Positions 1-9,212 of a DNA stretch of 64,000 nucleotides are shown piece after piece. A program made the position numbers and the translations under genes. The notes under the pieces are model-generated. The model had not been told where the DNA came from. It made no database searches and saw only the letters and a program-made list of their open reading frames with translations. The stretch is from Sphingobacterium bambusae (GTDB taxonomy: Bacteria > Bacteroidota > Bacteroidia > Sphingobacteriales > Sphingobacteriaceae): positions 1,736,001 through 1,800,000 of the forward strand of contig NZ_CP138332.1 of the NCBI RefSeq assembly GCF_033955345.1, in the 5' to 3' direction. Position 1 is the stretch's first letter. Every line of letters starts with the position of its first letter.

Positions 1-1695
1 AGTCATTTCAACAACAACATTCGCCTATTTAGTCAAAACCATATCAATGTAGGTGATAACGATATCAAATCCACAAATGAATTATTTGCATTCCCTTACA
101 AAGACACCTATTTATATGACGTAAGCGAGCAAGGCAACTACACAACAGGCCGCATTCGACTCGTACATCTTTTTAGTTGGATTGGTGTATTCATCCTGCT
201 CGTCGCTTGTATAAATTTCATGAACTTAAGCACCGCAAGATCCGAGCGAAGAGCAAAAGAGGTTGGGGTTCGAAAAGTTGTTGGAGCGACACGCAAAAGC
301 TTGATCCTGCAGTTCATCATTGAAAGCGTATTAATCAGCTTTTGTGCTGCGGTACTTGCTGTCAGTTTGGTGGTTATCGCTCTTCCGTTTTTTAACAATC
401 TCGTCGAGAAAAACCTCACCATCGCTCTCCTTTCTGGATATAATTGGTTGTTTTTAACCATCTTCAGCTTACTAACAGGAATCGTAGCCGGTAGCTATCC
501 CGCATTCTTCCTGTCTTCTTTCAAGCCTCTTCATACCTTGAAGGGAAAAATGATGGCTTACAGCAAAGGGCTTAACATCAGGTCGCTCTTGGTAATCATT
601 CAATTTAGCCTTGCCATTATCCTGACGATATCGACGATTATCGTCTTCCAGCAAATCCAGCATACCAAAGACAGAGACCGAGGCTATAACGTAAACGGAC
701 TCGTAACGACGAAGTTCTCTGGCGATTTATACAAAAACTACGAAAGTCTTCGCCAAGAACTACTGGCCAGCAATGCCGTAACCTCGGTATCTAAGAACAT
801 GTCTCCCGTCACTAGCCGCTACAGTAACGGATGGGGATTTAGTTGGGAGGGAAGCGCAGAAAGCGATAAAAGGATATCTTTCAATCGCTTTAGTACAGAT
901 GCCGACGCGGTAAAAACGCTAGGGTTTACCCTTGTTGACGGTCGGGATATTAATATATATAAGTATGCGACCGATAGTAATGCGATGTTGCTAACAGAAA
1001 CTGCCGTCCAAAAGATGCGTTTAGAAAACCCCATCGGGCAGACTATTCAAGGAGATGGACAAAACTGGACAGTGGTTGGGGTGATCAAAGATTTTATCGT
1101 CGAGTCACCTTTTGACTCCCCCTATCCCATGGTTGTTTTTGGACCGCAGTCTTGGTTTTCGAATATACATTACCGCCTAAATACAGACAACAATACATCC
1201 GATAATCTAAAAACGATCGAGACGATTTTTAATAAATTTAATACAGAATACCCCTTCGAGTTCAGCTTTATTGATAAATCATTTGAAGACAAATTTAAGG
1301 AAGCGAAGTCTATCGGAACGATATCCATGCTCTTTGCCGGATTGACCATCTTCATCTCCTGTCTTGGGCTATTGGCATTGATCACCTATATGGCAGAAAC
1401 GCGCATGAAAGAGATTGCCGTAAGAAAGGTGTTGGGGGCAAGTATCCTCCAAGTGACGTCGTTGCTATCGATCGATTTCATCAAACTGGTCCTTATTGCA
1501 ATTCTCATCGCCTCACCGGTGGCCTGGTGGGCGATGGAAACCTGGCTACAAGACTATAGCTACCGGATAGAAATACAGTGGTACTATTTTATCCTAGCAG
1601 GGTTAACTGCCGTCTTCATCAGTATGGTTACCATCAGCTACCAGTCCATTAAAGCCGCAAGAGCCAATCCCGTGGATAGCCTGCGGGATGAGTAG
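1..1695 (+). CDS. MacB/FtsX-type ABC transporter permease, 5'-truncated (permease 1)
   Basis: The reading frame is open from the first base, so the true start lies outside the window; 564 residues are visible and about 235 are missing compared with the ~800-residue neighbours. The visible part starts in the first periplasmic domain, then shows a three-helix FtsX module, a second single helix, a second MacB-like periplasmic domain and a terminal three-helix FtsX module. Two predicted cytoplasmic coupling segments are visible, AKEVGVRKVVGAT and MKEIAVRKVLGAS; in this family they contact the ATPase. The C-terminus ANPVDSLRDE recurs in nearly all the paralogues that follow. It has no ATPase domain of its own. 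Assignment to the family is secure; the substrate is unknown. Confidence 0.93.
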   Translation, partial: SHFNNNIRLFSQNHINVGDNDIKSTNELFAFPYKDTYLYDVSEQGNYTTGRIRLVHLFSWIGVFILLVACINFMNLSTARSERRAKEVGVRKVVGATRKSLILQFIIESVLISFCAAVLAVSLVVIALPFFNNLVEKNLTIALLSGYNWLFLTIFSLLTGIVAGSYPAFFLSSFKPLHTLKGKMMAYSKGLNIRSLLVIIQFSLAIILTISTIIVFQQIQHTKDRDRGYNVNGLVTTKFSGDLYKNYESLRQELLASNAVTSVSKNMSPVTSRYSNGWGFSWEGSAESDKRISFNRFSTDADAVKTLGFTLVDGRDINIYKYATDSNAMLLTETAVQKMRLENPIGQTIQGDGQNWTVVGVIKDFIVESPFDSPYPMVVFGPQSWFSNIHYRLNTDNNTSDNLKTIETIFNKFNTEYPFEFSFIDKSFEDKFKEAKSIGTISMLFAGLTIFISCLGLLALITYMAETRMKEIAVRKVLGASILQVTSLLSIDFIKLVLIAILIASPVAWWAMETWLQDYSYRIEIQWYYFILAGLTAVFISMVTISYQSIKAARANPVDSLRDE

Positions 1696-1697
1696 GG

Positions 1698-1732
1698 AAA
1701 AGTAAAAATGAAAAACTAAAAATTAAAAAAAC
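1698..1732. repeat. Five degenerate heptads (AAAAnnA) in permease 1/2 spacer
   Basis: Starting two bases after the permease 1 stop, five consecutive 7-bp units fit AAAAnnA (last unit AAAAAAC). Equivalent five-unit runs occur in three other permease spacers of this cluster. Confidence 0.6.
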
Positions 1733-1807
1733 CGACAGGGGGGTGACAAGTATGGTGCGAATTATTCAAGAGCAAATGCCTCGTCTACGGTCTAAATACG
1801 AAGTATC

Positions 1808-4204
1808 ATGATAAAGAACTATATAAAAATCGCTTGGCGCAGCATCTTAAAAAACCGCTTCTTCAGCCTATTGAATGTCGTTGGTTTAGCGATAAGCTTG
1901 GCAGCAGCCATCCTATTGGTTTCCTATGCTCGACAAGAATGGAGCTACAACAGACATTTTCACAACGCATCGAATATACATAGGGTTTACCTGCAAGCCA
2001 ACGCAGAGTATAACTTCGAAAAGTGGACCAACCTACCCAACGCCGTCGGTCCATTTATGCTGTCCGATATCCCCGAGGTGAAATCTTTTGCGCGCTTGGT
2101 CAAGCTTGATTTCACCGGCTTTGCTTCTTTTCAGGCAAACGACGACACCTTTATCGAAAAAAACATCGTCCTGACGGACGCGGCTTTCTTTGATCTGTTC
2201 GATGTAGAGTTTTTGGAAGGCAATCGCCGCAGCGCCTTCTCCCAACCGGGTAACGTCCTTATTTCCGAGACCCAAAAGCGAAAGATCTTTGGCGATAGTC
2301 CAGCCCTTAACCAAACGATGGTCATCAACCAACGTGATACTGTCCACATCTCCGGCGTCTACGCCGATTTCCCGACAAACAGCTCCTTCGACGCCACCAT
2401 CATGTTGAATATCATGGATTCCTGGATGGGCAAAGACGTGTATTGGTCAAATGCCAGTTACCAAACCTATTGCTTGCTGGATGAAAAGGCCGTACCGACT
2501 GATGTCGAAGCTAAAGCCACCGCCTTGATCGACAAGTATATCCCAAAAGACAATCAATACTACACGAAGTTCTTTTTGCAACCTCTTGCGCAGGTTCACC
2601 TCTACTCGGCAGACCTCAAAGATACCGTGCTCAGCCGGCAAGGAAACATCGCGAGTGTGAAAATGGTCGTTCTTCTTGCCGCGCTGATCATCGTTATCGC
2701 CTGCATAAACTACATGAACCTCGCTACCGCACGTTCACAACGCCACGCTAAAGAAGTGGGCATAAACAAGGTGCTGGGAGCACGACCAAAACAGATCAAG
2801 GCACGCTTCTACTTGGAAACCGGATTCATCACCTTTTTTTCCATCTGCGCCGGCCTCCTCTTAGCGTTAGTCGTCGCGCCAATATTCAACACGTTGGTAG
2901 ATTCCAATATGTCTGCGGCGCAGCTTTTAAGTAAAGAAAGTGTGGGGCTGTGCCTCGCTCTTTGGCTCATCACCACGCTGTTGGGAGGCACCTACCCGGC
3001 AACCTTGATGGCAAACATCCCCTCATTATCGTTGATGAAGAAGATTACATCGTCTAAAGGTATGCCCATTTTTCGTCAAGGACTGGTACTCTTCCAGTTT
3101 ACCTGCTCCATCATCTTGATTATCGGCGTGATTATTATCTCCCTGCAGATGAAACATGTAGCCAATAAAGATCTAGGCTATCAACCGACAAACATTATGA
3201 TTGTACCCATACGCTCTATACCGTCCATGGACAAATACAACAGCATCAAACAGGCTGTAGAAGGTCTAGCAGGCACCGTCAGCAGCGCCACGCTGCAATC
3301 TTTCCCCGGTTTTGGCGAAAGTGGAAAAAACATCCATCGACCTGGAGCGCTCCAAGAGGGGCTGCCCACCGCCACCTCTAGCAGCAATGGACCTGTCGTA
3401 TCAACCTTAGGCTTGCACCTGCTTGCCGGAACCGATTTGCCGTTGCAATTGCATCCCAACGACACAACCTGTTATGTCCTGATCAACGAAGTTGTTTCTG
3501 CCTACCTAGGGTATACTGATCCAAACGATGCCGTCGGAAAAAACATCGGCACCGAGATGAGTGATCGCTCCATCATTAGCGGCGTGGTGCGTAACTTCAA
3601 TTTTAATAGTCTAAAAGGTGAGATCGGTGGTTACGTTTACTCCCGCATGAATCGCCCTAGCGAAGGATATCGCTATTTGTTACTCCGCTATGATACCAAT
3701 AAAAAAGAGGATTATGTGCTCCAAGTAAAACAGATCTTTGAAACGCAACTACCACAGGCTGCTTTTGACTATCAGTTTATGGACGACCATATCAAAAAGT
3801 ATTACAGCGCGGAGAGCAGAACCAACAACATCATTACGACGGCATCCCTTCTGACCATTGTAGTCGCCTGCATAGGCCTGTTCGGGTTGGCCGCATTTAC
3901 CGCTGAACAACGTCGAAAAGAAATCGGTGTGCGGAAAGTCCTTGGCGCGAGTATATACAAAATTGTGAAATTACTATCCGCACACTTTTTGTTGTTGATC
4001 CTTCTCTCATTAATCATCGCAAGCCCCATTGCCTGGTGGATATTCTCCGACTGGTTGCAGAATTTTAACGATAAAATTGCTATTCCTTGGTGGTCGTTTT
4101 TGACCGCAGGATTATTCGCTACGGGAATTGCCCTCATCACGATCGGCTTTCAGGCGCTGAAAGCAGCCAAAGCCAATCCGGTGGATAGCTTACGAAACGA
4201 ATAA
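1808..4204 (+). CDS. MacB/FtsX-type ABC transporter permease (permease 2)
   Basis: 798 residues in the double architecture of this cluster: a membrane helix near residues 20-42, a periplasmic MacB-like domain, three helices from about 283 to 400, a helix near 422-448, a second periplasmic domain, and three C-terminal helices from about 671. The coupling segments read AKEVGINKVLGAR and RKEIGVRKVLGAS. The N-terminus MIKNYIKIAWRS and C-terminus ANPVDSLRNE match its paralogues. It follows permease 1 after 112 bp and precedes permease 3 by 40 bp, on one strand, so co-transcription is likely. No ATPase motifs are present; the ATPase encoded at 21822-22487 is the only candidate partner in view. Substrate unknown. 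Confidence 0.95.
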   Translation: MIKNYIKIAWRSILKNRFFSLLNVVGLAISLAAAILLVSYARQEWSYNRHFHNASNIHRVYLQANAEYNFEKWTNLPNAVGPFMLSDIPEVKSFARLVKLDFTGFASFQANDDTFIEKNIVLTDAAFFDLFDVEFLEGNRRSAFSQPGNVLISETQKRKIFGDSPALNQTMVINQRDTVHISGVYADFPTNSSFDATIMLNIMDSWMGKDVYWSNASYQTYCLLDEKAVPTDVEAKATALIDKYIPKDNQYYTKFFLQPLAQVHLYSADLKDTVLSRQGNIASVKMVVLLAALIIVIACINYMNLATARSQRHAKEVGINKVLGARPKQIKARFYLETGFITFFSICAGLLLALVVAPIFNTLVDSNMSAAQLLSKESVGLCLALWLITTLLGGTYPATLMANIPSLSLMKKITSSKGMPIFRQGLVLFQFTCSIILIIGVIIISLQMKHVANKDLGYQPTNIMIVPIRSIPSMDKYNSIKQAVEGLAGTVSSATLQSFPGFGESGKNIHRPGALQEGLPTATSSSNGPVVSTLGLHLLAGTDLPLQLHPNDTTCYVLINEVVSAYLGYTDPNDAVGKNIGTEMSDRSIISGVVRNFNFNSLKGEIGGYVYSRMNRPSEGYRYLLLRYDTNKKEDYVLQVKQIFETQLPQAAFDYQFMDDHIKKYYSAESRTNNIITTASLLTIVVACIGLFGLAAFTAEQRRKEIGVRKVLGASIYKIVKLLSAHFLLLILLSLIIASPIAWWIFSDWLQNFNDKIAIPWWSFLTAGLFATGIALITIGFQALKAAKANPVDSLRNE

Positions 4205-4244
4205 AAGAAACACACGAACGGCAACAGATTTAAACGAAAAAAGT

Positions 4245-6653
4245 ATGATCTATCATTTAAAAATAGCGCTGCGTACTTTGATACAAGGAAAGCTATATAC
4301 AGCCATCAGTATCTTGGGATTGGCATTAGGCATTTTCTGCTCCTTACTGGTATCCACGATCGTGTTGGATGAGTTTTCGTACGACAAAGACTGGAGCCGA
4401 TCGGCAAATATTTTCAGGTTACTGTCCGTAATGGAACGCGGCACCGAAACAATCGACAAGACCGGGGCGGCTTATGCCGGACTGGCGCCCGAACTAAAGC
4501 GCACATTCCCCGAAGTGGAAGAATACAGCGAGCTCTATGTAAGCCCCATTGACATGAAATTGACGCCGGAAAGCAACCAGCATATCAATCTAAAGGCCTT
4601 GTATACGGACAGTGCCGTACAGCACCTGCTAGACATCGAACTGCTTCAACAGCAGGATCTGCAGCCCACCAAGCCTGTCCAGAAGATTATCATCTCCGAG
4701 CATGTCGCGAAGTCCTATTTTCCAAATACAGATCCGCTGGGCATGGAAATCTATGACCTGCCTCGATACGAATCGAAAGCCAACCGCTATCTGATCGCTG
4801 GCGTGATGAAAGACATGCCGGCAAACACACACCTCAGGGCGGATATCGTGATCCTGAAAGACCGAACAGAGAAAGCCCTTGAAAAGGCAGATCACGGCAT
4901 GTATGTCCGGCATTACCTCTTGCTCAAATCAGGCACAGAACCGAAGGCTTTTGAACAAAAAGTAAACCGCTGGTACCGTGATTACGTGACGAGCAAAAAC
5001 CCGACCCGCTATGAGCTGCAGCCGATCCAGGATGCGTACCTACGATCGGATTTCCCGGCCTACCAAGTGCATAAAGGAAACCTGCAGCAAAACTACATCT
5101 TCATAGCGGTGGCGGCCCTGCTCCTGCTGATTGCCTGTATCAATTTCGTCAACCTCAGTACCGCGCGAGCCAGCAGTAGGCTGAAAGAAACGGGCGTAAG
5201 AAAAGTACTTGGCGCAAGCAAGGCTACGTTGATCAGACAGTTTTTGTTAGAATCGATGCTTGTTTTCGGTGTGTCCACCGTCCTGTCCCTACTCTTGTAT
5301 ACCTTGGCCCTACCCTTTGCAGAAAAGTTCATCGAGCACCCTATCGCCTTTACGCTTTCCAACAACTTGGGCTACTTCGGCGCGATTTGGGCTATCGTTT
5401 TTCTGATCAGCTTACTCACGGGGCTGTATCCGGCAGTCTTTCTATCGAGTTTTCAAACGGTGAACAACAACATCAACAATTTATTGAAAACACCACGAAA
5501 TAAACGCAGCAAGCTGCGCGAAGCGTTGGTCGTCGTGCAATTCAGCCTTTCCATCGTTATCCTTATCGCCCTGTTTGTCATGAGCAAGCAGATAAATTTC
5601 ATGAAGGACAAAGATCCCGGCTTCGACAGCAAGGGCTTGATTAGTATTGACCACATCTCCTTTGATGAGAAGTCTACAGCCTTCAAGGAGGCACTGAACG
5701 CAAACCCTAATATACAGTCGCATAGCTTCAGCAGCTGGCTCCCCATGGATGGCGCTGGCTACATGACACGATATATGGAAGACCCCGGTAATCCCGGACA
5801 CAAGGTGGAGATGTGGTACATCGCCGGTGAACCAAACCTCGCTGAAACGCTGGGTCTGCGATTGAAAGAAGGACGTTTCCTATCAGCAACACGCCCCTCG
5901 GATGCCATCGAGGCCGACAACTACGACGACGAATCGAACGCTATGCGCCCAGCTGTTCTGACGGCAAGCACCGCCAAACGACTGCATGTCGCCCAACTCG
6001 ACCAGGAGATGGGTAAAGAAAAGATTGTGCCTGTTGGCATCGTGGAGGACTTCAACAGCGAATCCCTGCATAAGCAGCTGGTGCCTACCGTTATTGTGGG
6101 TTACCGCAATCCGCAGTACGGTGCCTTGCTTATCCGCGTACAGGACGGGAAAGAGCAGGAGGTCATGCAGTACGTCGCTCGCGTTTGGAAAGACCTTTAT
6201 CCCGATAAATTATTGGATATGGAGCTGATGAAAGATAAACTACAGGCGCAATATAAAGCCGAAGAGCGCATAGAAGCACTGTTTCGTGCCTTCAGCATCT
6301 TGACCATGTTTTTAGCCGCATTGGGCGTATTCGGATTGATCGTCAACACCGTCAGTCTCCGTGTCAAGGAAATAGGCATCCGCAAGGTCATGGGTGCATC
6401 CGTTTTACGAATCATGACGATGTTGTCCAAAGACTTTCTGAAGCTAACGCTCCTGGCCGCACTTCTCGCCTCGCCCCTGGCTTGGTGGGCCATGCACAAC
6501 TGGCTGGATAACTTCGCCTACCGCATCGAGATCAATCCTTGGCTATTTGTAGCCGCAGGCCTCATAGCGGTGCTCATTGCCCTGCTAACGGTCAGCATAC
6601 AGGCCTTAAAGGCCGCACGCGCAAATCCAGTAGATAGCTTAAGGGATGAATAA
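4245..6653 (+). CDS. MacB/FtsX-type ABC transporter permease (permease 3)
   Basis: 802 residues with the same two MacB-like periplasmic domains and two FtsX modules as its neighbours. The N-terminus is MIYHLKIALRTLIQGK; after the first helix comes DEFSYDKDW, the equivalent of the E-[LF]-S-[FY]-D motif shared by most of the set. Coupling segments are LKETGVRKVLGAS and VKEIGIRKVMGAS, and the C-terminus is ANPVDSLRDE. The 40-bp spacer before it is the shortest in the block and the only one without the 7-bp repeat run, so this gene may depend most on read-through from permease 2. Function beyond membership of the family cannot be read from sequence. Confidence 0.95.
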   Translation: MIYHLKIALRTLIQGKLYTAISILGLALGIFCSLLVSTIVLDEFSYDKDWSRSANIFRLLSVMERGTETIDKTGAAYAGLAPELKRTFPEVEEYSELYVSPIDMKLTPESNQHINLKALYTDSAVQHLLDIELLQQQDLQPTKPVQKIIISEHVAKSYFPNTDPLGMEIYDLPRYESKANRYLIAGVMKDMPANTHLRADIVILKDRTEKALEKADHGMYVRHYLLLKSGTEPKAFEQKVNRWYRDYVTSKNPTRYELQPIQDAYLRSDFPAYQVHKGNLQQNYIFIAVAALLLLIACINFVNLSTARASSRLKETGVRKVLGASKATLIRQFLLESMLVFGVSTVLSLLLYTLALPFAEKFIEHPIAFTLSNNLGYFGAIWAIVFLISLLTGLYPAVFLSSFQTVNNNINNLLKTPRNKRSKLREALVVVQFSLSIVILIALFVMSKQINFMKDKDPGFDSKGLISIDHISFDEKSTAFKEALNANPNIQSHSFSSWLPMDGAGYMTRYMEDPGNPGHKVEMWYIAGEPNLAETLGLRLKEGRFLSATRPSDAIEADNYDDESNAMRPAVLTASTAKRLHVAQLDQEMGKEKIVPVGIVEDFNSESLHKQLVPTVIVGYRNPQYGALLIRVQDGKEQEVMQYVARVWKDLYPDKLLDMELMKDKLQAQYKAEERIEALFRAFSILTMFLAALGVFGLIVNTVSLRVKEIGIRKVMGASVLRIMTMLSKDFLKLTLLAALLASPLAWWAMHNWLDNFAYRIEINPWLFVAAGLIAVLIALLTVSIQALKAARANPVDSLRDE

Positions 6654-6695
6654 TAGAAAATAAAAAAATACGAAGAGTGGACACAAGAACGGAAG

Positions 6696-6730
6696 TCTAC
6701 GATCTAACATCTATAATCTACATACTACAA
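6696..6730. repeat. Five degenerate heptads (TCTAnnA) abutting the permease 4 start
   Basis: Five consecutive 7-bp units approximate TCTAnnA, with the last two degenerate. The run ends one base before the ATG at 6732. The unit differs from the A/T-only units in the other spacers, but unit length and copy number are the same. Confidence 0.6.
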
Positions 6731-6731
6731 C

Positions 6732-9137
6732 ATGATCACGAACTACATAAAAATCGCTTGGCGAAACCTCTTGAAAAACAATGGATATTCGTCGATCAAC
6801 ATCCTCGGCCTAGCTATAGGGCTGGCATGTTGCCTATTGGTTGTTCTGTACATCCAAGACGAGCTTTCCTTTGACCATTATCATACCAAAAAGGACCGCA
6901 TCTATCGTGTAGTGCACGATTGGAAAGAAAAAAATGGGATGGAAACACAGCAGATATGGGGTAATGCGCCCGTAGGCGCAGCGCTGAAAGCCGATTTTCC
7001 AGAGGTGCAAACGGTCGTGCAGTTTTCCGGTCAGATATCCATCCTGCTGAAGCAAGGCGAAAAGGCATTTCAGGAAGAACGCGTGTTCTGTATGGACTCC
7101 ACGGCTTTTGATATGTTCAGCTGGACATGTATTGCAGGCAATCCCCACACCGCATTGGCCGCACCTTACTCTATCGTATTGACCGAGACTATGGCCAAGA
7201 AATACTTTGCCGACAGCAATCCTATTGGCCAAACCTTGGAAGGAGGCGTCACCGGCGGCCGCGCCGCGCCCGGCATATACACAGTCACGGCCGTCATCAA
7301 AGACCTCCCTTCCAACTCCCATTTCACCTTCGATGCCTTACTCTCCATGAGTTCGTTTCGGCAATCTTGGGCTGAAGTATTCGAGCAATGGGGTTACGTA
7401 GATTTCTATACCTACCTGCTCTTGCCCGACGGCTACGACATCCACAAACTGGAGAAACAGGTACCCGATTTTATTGCGCGCCATCAGGCATCTCAAGATG
7501 GTAAATACAGCATTCACTTCGAACCCATGCTGGGCGCCTATCTAAACTCCAAAGCAGACCGCCAACCTGGCCCTGTGGGAAACATGCAAAATATCTATAT
7601 TTTCGCGATCATCGGCGCTTTCATCCTCTGCATCGCCTGCGTCAATTTTATGAACCTCGCTACCTCCCGTTCGCTGGAACGCGCCAAGGAGGTCGGCGTA
7701 CGTAAAGTTGTGGGCGCCAGCCGAAAAAACTTGATCGTGCAGTTTATGAGTGAGTCGCTCCTGCTCGTGGTCTTCGCAGCACTATTGGCCTTGGCACTCG
7801 TCATCTGCTCATTGCCTTTTATGGAGATGTTTGCCGGCAAACGCTTTGCGCTGTCCAGTTTATTCCAAATGCAAACCTTCAGCCTCTTTATCGGTATTGT
7901 CTTGGTCACCTCCTTGGTTGCGGCCAGCTATCCCGCATTTGTATTAGCAAACTTCAAGCCGGTCAAAGTGTTTAAAGGTTCATCTGGCTTAGCGATGGGC
8001 GGGACTTGGCTGAGAAAAGGATTGGTCGTTTTCCAATTCGGTTTGTCCATCGCGTTGATTGCGGGCACCTTGATTGTCTTTTCACAACTGCGCCACCTAC
8101 AACAAACGGATCTAGGCTTCCAGAAAACCCAAATGCTAGTCATTGATTTTAACTACGACAATCAGGTCTTGCAAAACCTGGATGCCATCAAACAAACCTT
8201 TGCCCAGCAAAAGGATGTCCTCTCCGTTTCCGCCTCCCGAAGTATCCCGGGCTCTTATTTCCCTAATGCTGGCACACAGATCGAGCTGCCCGACGGTGAA
8301 ATGAAACCCTTAAACCAAGCCATATTCGAGGTGGATGTCGACTTTATTGCGAACTTCGGTATACAGATGGCCGCCGGCCGGCCCTATTCTAGGGACTTCC
8401 CCGCCGACACCATCAACTCACTGGTCATCAATGAGGCAGCGGCCAAACTGTGGGGCTACCCCGATCCAGAAAAGATCATTGGAAAGCGTTTCGCACAATG
8501 GGGACGTGAGGGGCAGGTCATCGGCGTCGTGAAAGACTTCAACTACCTCTCGCTCCATCAAAAAATAGAACCGTTGACCCTACGCCTAGAACCGTTGAGC
8601 AGCAAGTTCATAACCTTGAAGATACAACAGGCCAGCAATCCGGAAACAATCGCTAAACTGGCCGACATATGGTCCACCGTAGCGCCGCATCGCCCTTTTC
8701 TATACAGCTTTCTTGACAATAGTTTCAACCGCCAATATGAAGCAGACTATCGCTTCAGACGACTGTTCTCCGCGTTCTCGGGCTTGGCCCTTTTCATCGC
8801 CTGTCTAGGCTTGTTGGGCTTGGCAACCTACACGGCGCAGCAACGCACCAAAGAAATAGGCGTGCGTAAAGTGTTGGGCGCATCTACCTTTAGTATCGTC
8901 AAGTTGCTCTCTATCGACTTTCTGCGCTTGGTCATCATCGCTCTATTTATTGCCGTTCCCTTGGCCTGGTGGGCCATGAATCAATGGCTCAGTGACTTTG
9001 CCTATCATATTACCATTCCATGGTGGATTTTTGCCATCGCTGGCGCCAGCTCCTTGTTTATCGCCCTCTTTACCATCAGCGGTCAAGCGATACGCGCTTC
9101 CATGGCTAACCCGGTAGATAGCTTAAGAGATGAGTAG
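6732..9137 (+). CDS. MacB/FtsX-type ABC transporter permease (permease 4)
   Basis: 801 residues. MITNYIKIAWRNLLKNNGYSS leads into the first helix, followed by DELSFDHYH and the first periplasmic domain. FtsX modules carry AKEVGVRKVVGAS and TKEIGVRKVLGAS; the C-terminus is ANPVDSLRDE. Its first coupling segment is nearly identical to that of permease 1, which suggests these two are relatively close paralogues. The ATG at 6732 is chosen because the peptide aligns with the N-termini of permeases 2 and 5. Shadow frames on both strands were discarded. Confidence 0.95.
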   Translation: MITNYIKIAWRNLLKNNGYSSINILGLAIGLACCLLVVLYIQDELSFDHYHTKKDRIYRVVHDWKEKNGMETQQIWGNAPVGAALKADFPEVQTVVQFSGQISILLKQGEKAFQEERVFCMDSTAFDMFSWTCIAGNPHTALAAPYSIVLTETMAKKYFADSNPIGQTLEGGVTGGRAAPGIYTVTAVIKDLPSNSHFTFDALLSMSSFRQSWAEVFEQWGYVDFYTYLLLPDGYDIHKLEKQVPDFIARHQASQDGKYSIHFEPMLGAYLNSKADRQPGPVGNMQNIYIFAIIGAFILCIACVNFMNLATSRSLERAKEVGVRKVVGASRKNLIVQFMSESLLLVVFAALLALALVICSLPFMEMFAGKRFALSSLFQMQTFSLFIGIVLVTSLVAASYPAFVLANFKPVKVFKGSSGLAMGGTWLRKGLVVFQFGLSIALIAGTLIVFSQLRHLQQTDLGFQKTQMLVIDFNYDNQVLQNLDAIKQTFAQQKDVLSVSASRSIPGSYFPNAGTQIELPDGEMKPLNQAIFEVDVDFIANFGIQMAAGRPYSRDFPADTINSLVINEAAAKLWGYPDPEKIIGKRFAQWGREGQVIGVVKDFNYLSLHQKIEPLTLRLEPLSSKFITLKIQQASNPETIAKLADIWSTVAPHRPFLYSFLDNSFNRQYEADYRFRRLFSAFSGLALFIACLGLLGLATYTAQQRTKEIGVRKVLGASTFSIVKLLSIDFLRLVIIALFIAVPLAWWAMNQWLSDFAYHITIPWWIFAIAGASSLFIALFTISGQAIRASMANPVDSLRDE

Positions 9138-9174
9138 TGCGTAAAGGTTAGTTACTGCTTCGGTAGCAAAGCAT

Positions 9175-9209
9175 ATTTTTTACTTTTTAATTTTGACTTT
9201 TTAATTTTT
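9175..9209. repeat. Five degenerate heptads (nnTTTTT) before permease 5 start
   Basis: Five 7-bp units of the form nnTTTTT; the last four form a 14-bp tandem duplication at 9182-9195 and 9196-9209. The run ends three bases before the ATG at 9213. Confidence 0.6.
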
Positions 9210-9212
9210 AAC

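Noticed and set aside
6677-6874. 65-codon frame across the permease 4 start
   Set aside because: It overlaps the heptad run and the permease N-terminus in another frame and has no protein-like features.
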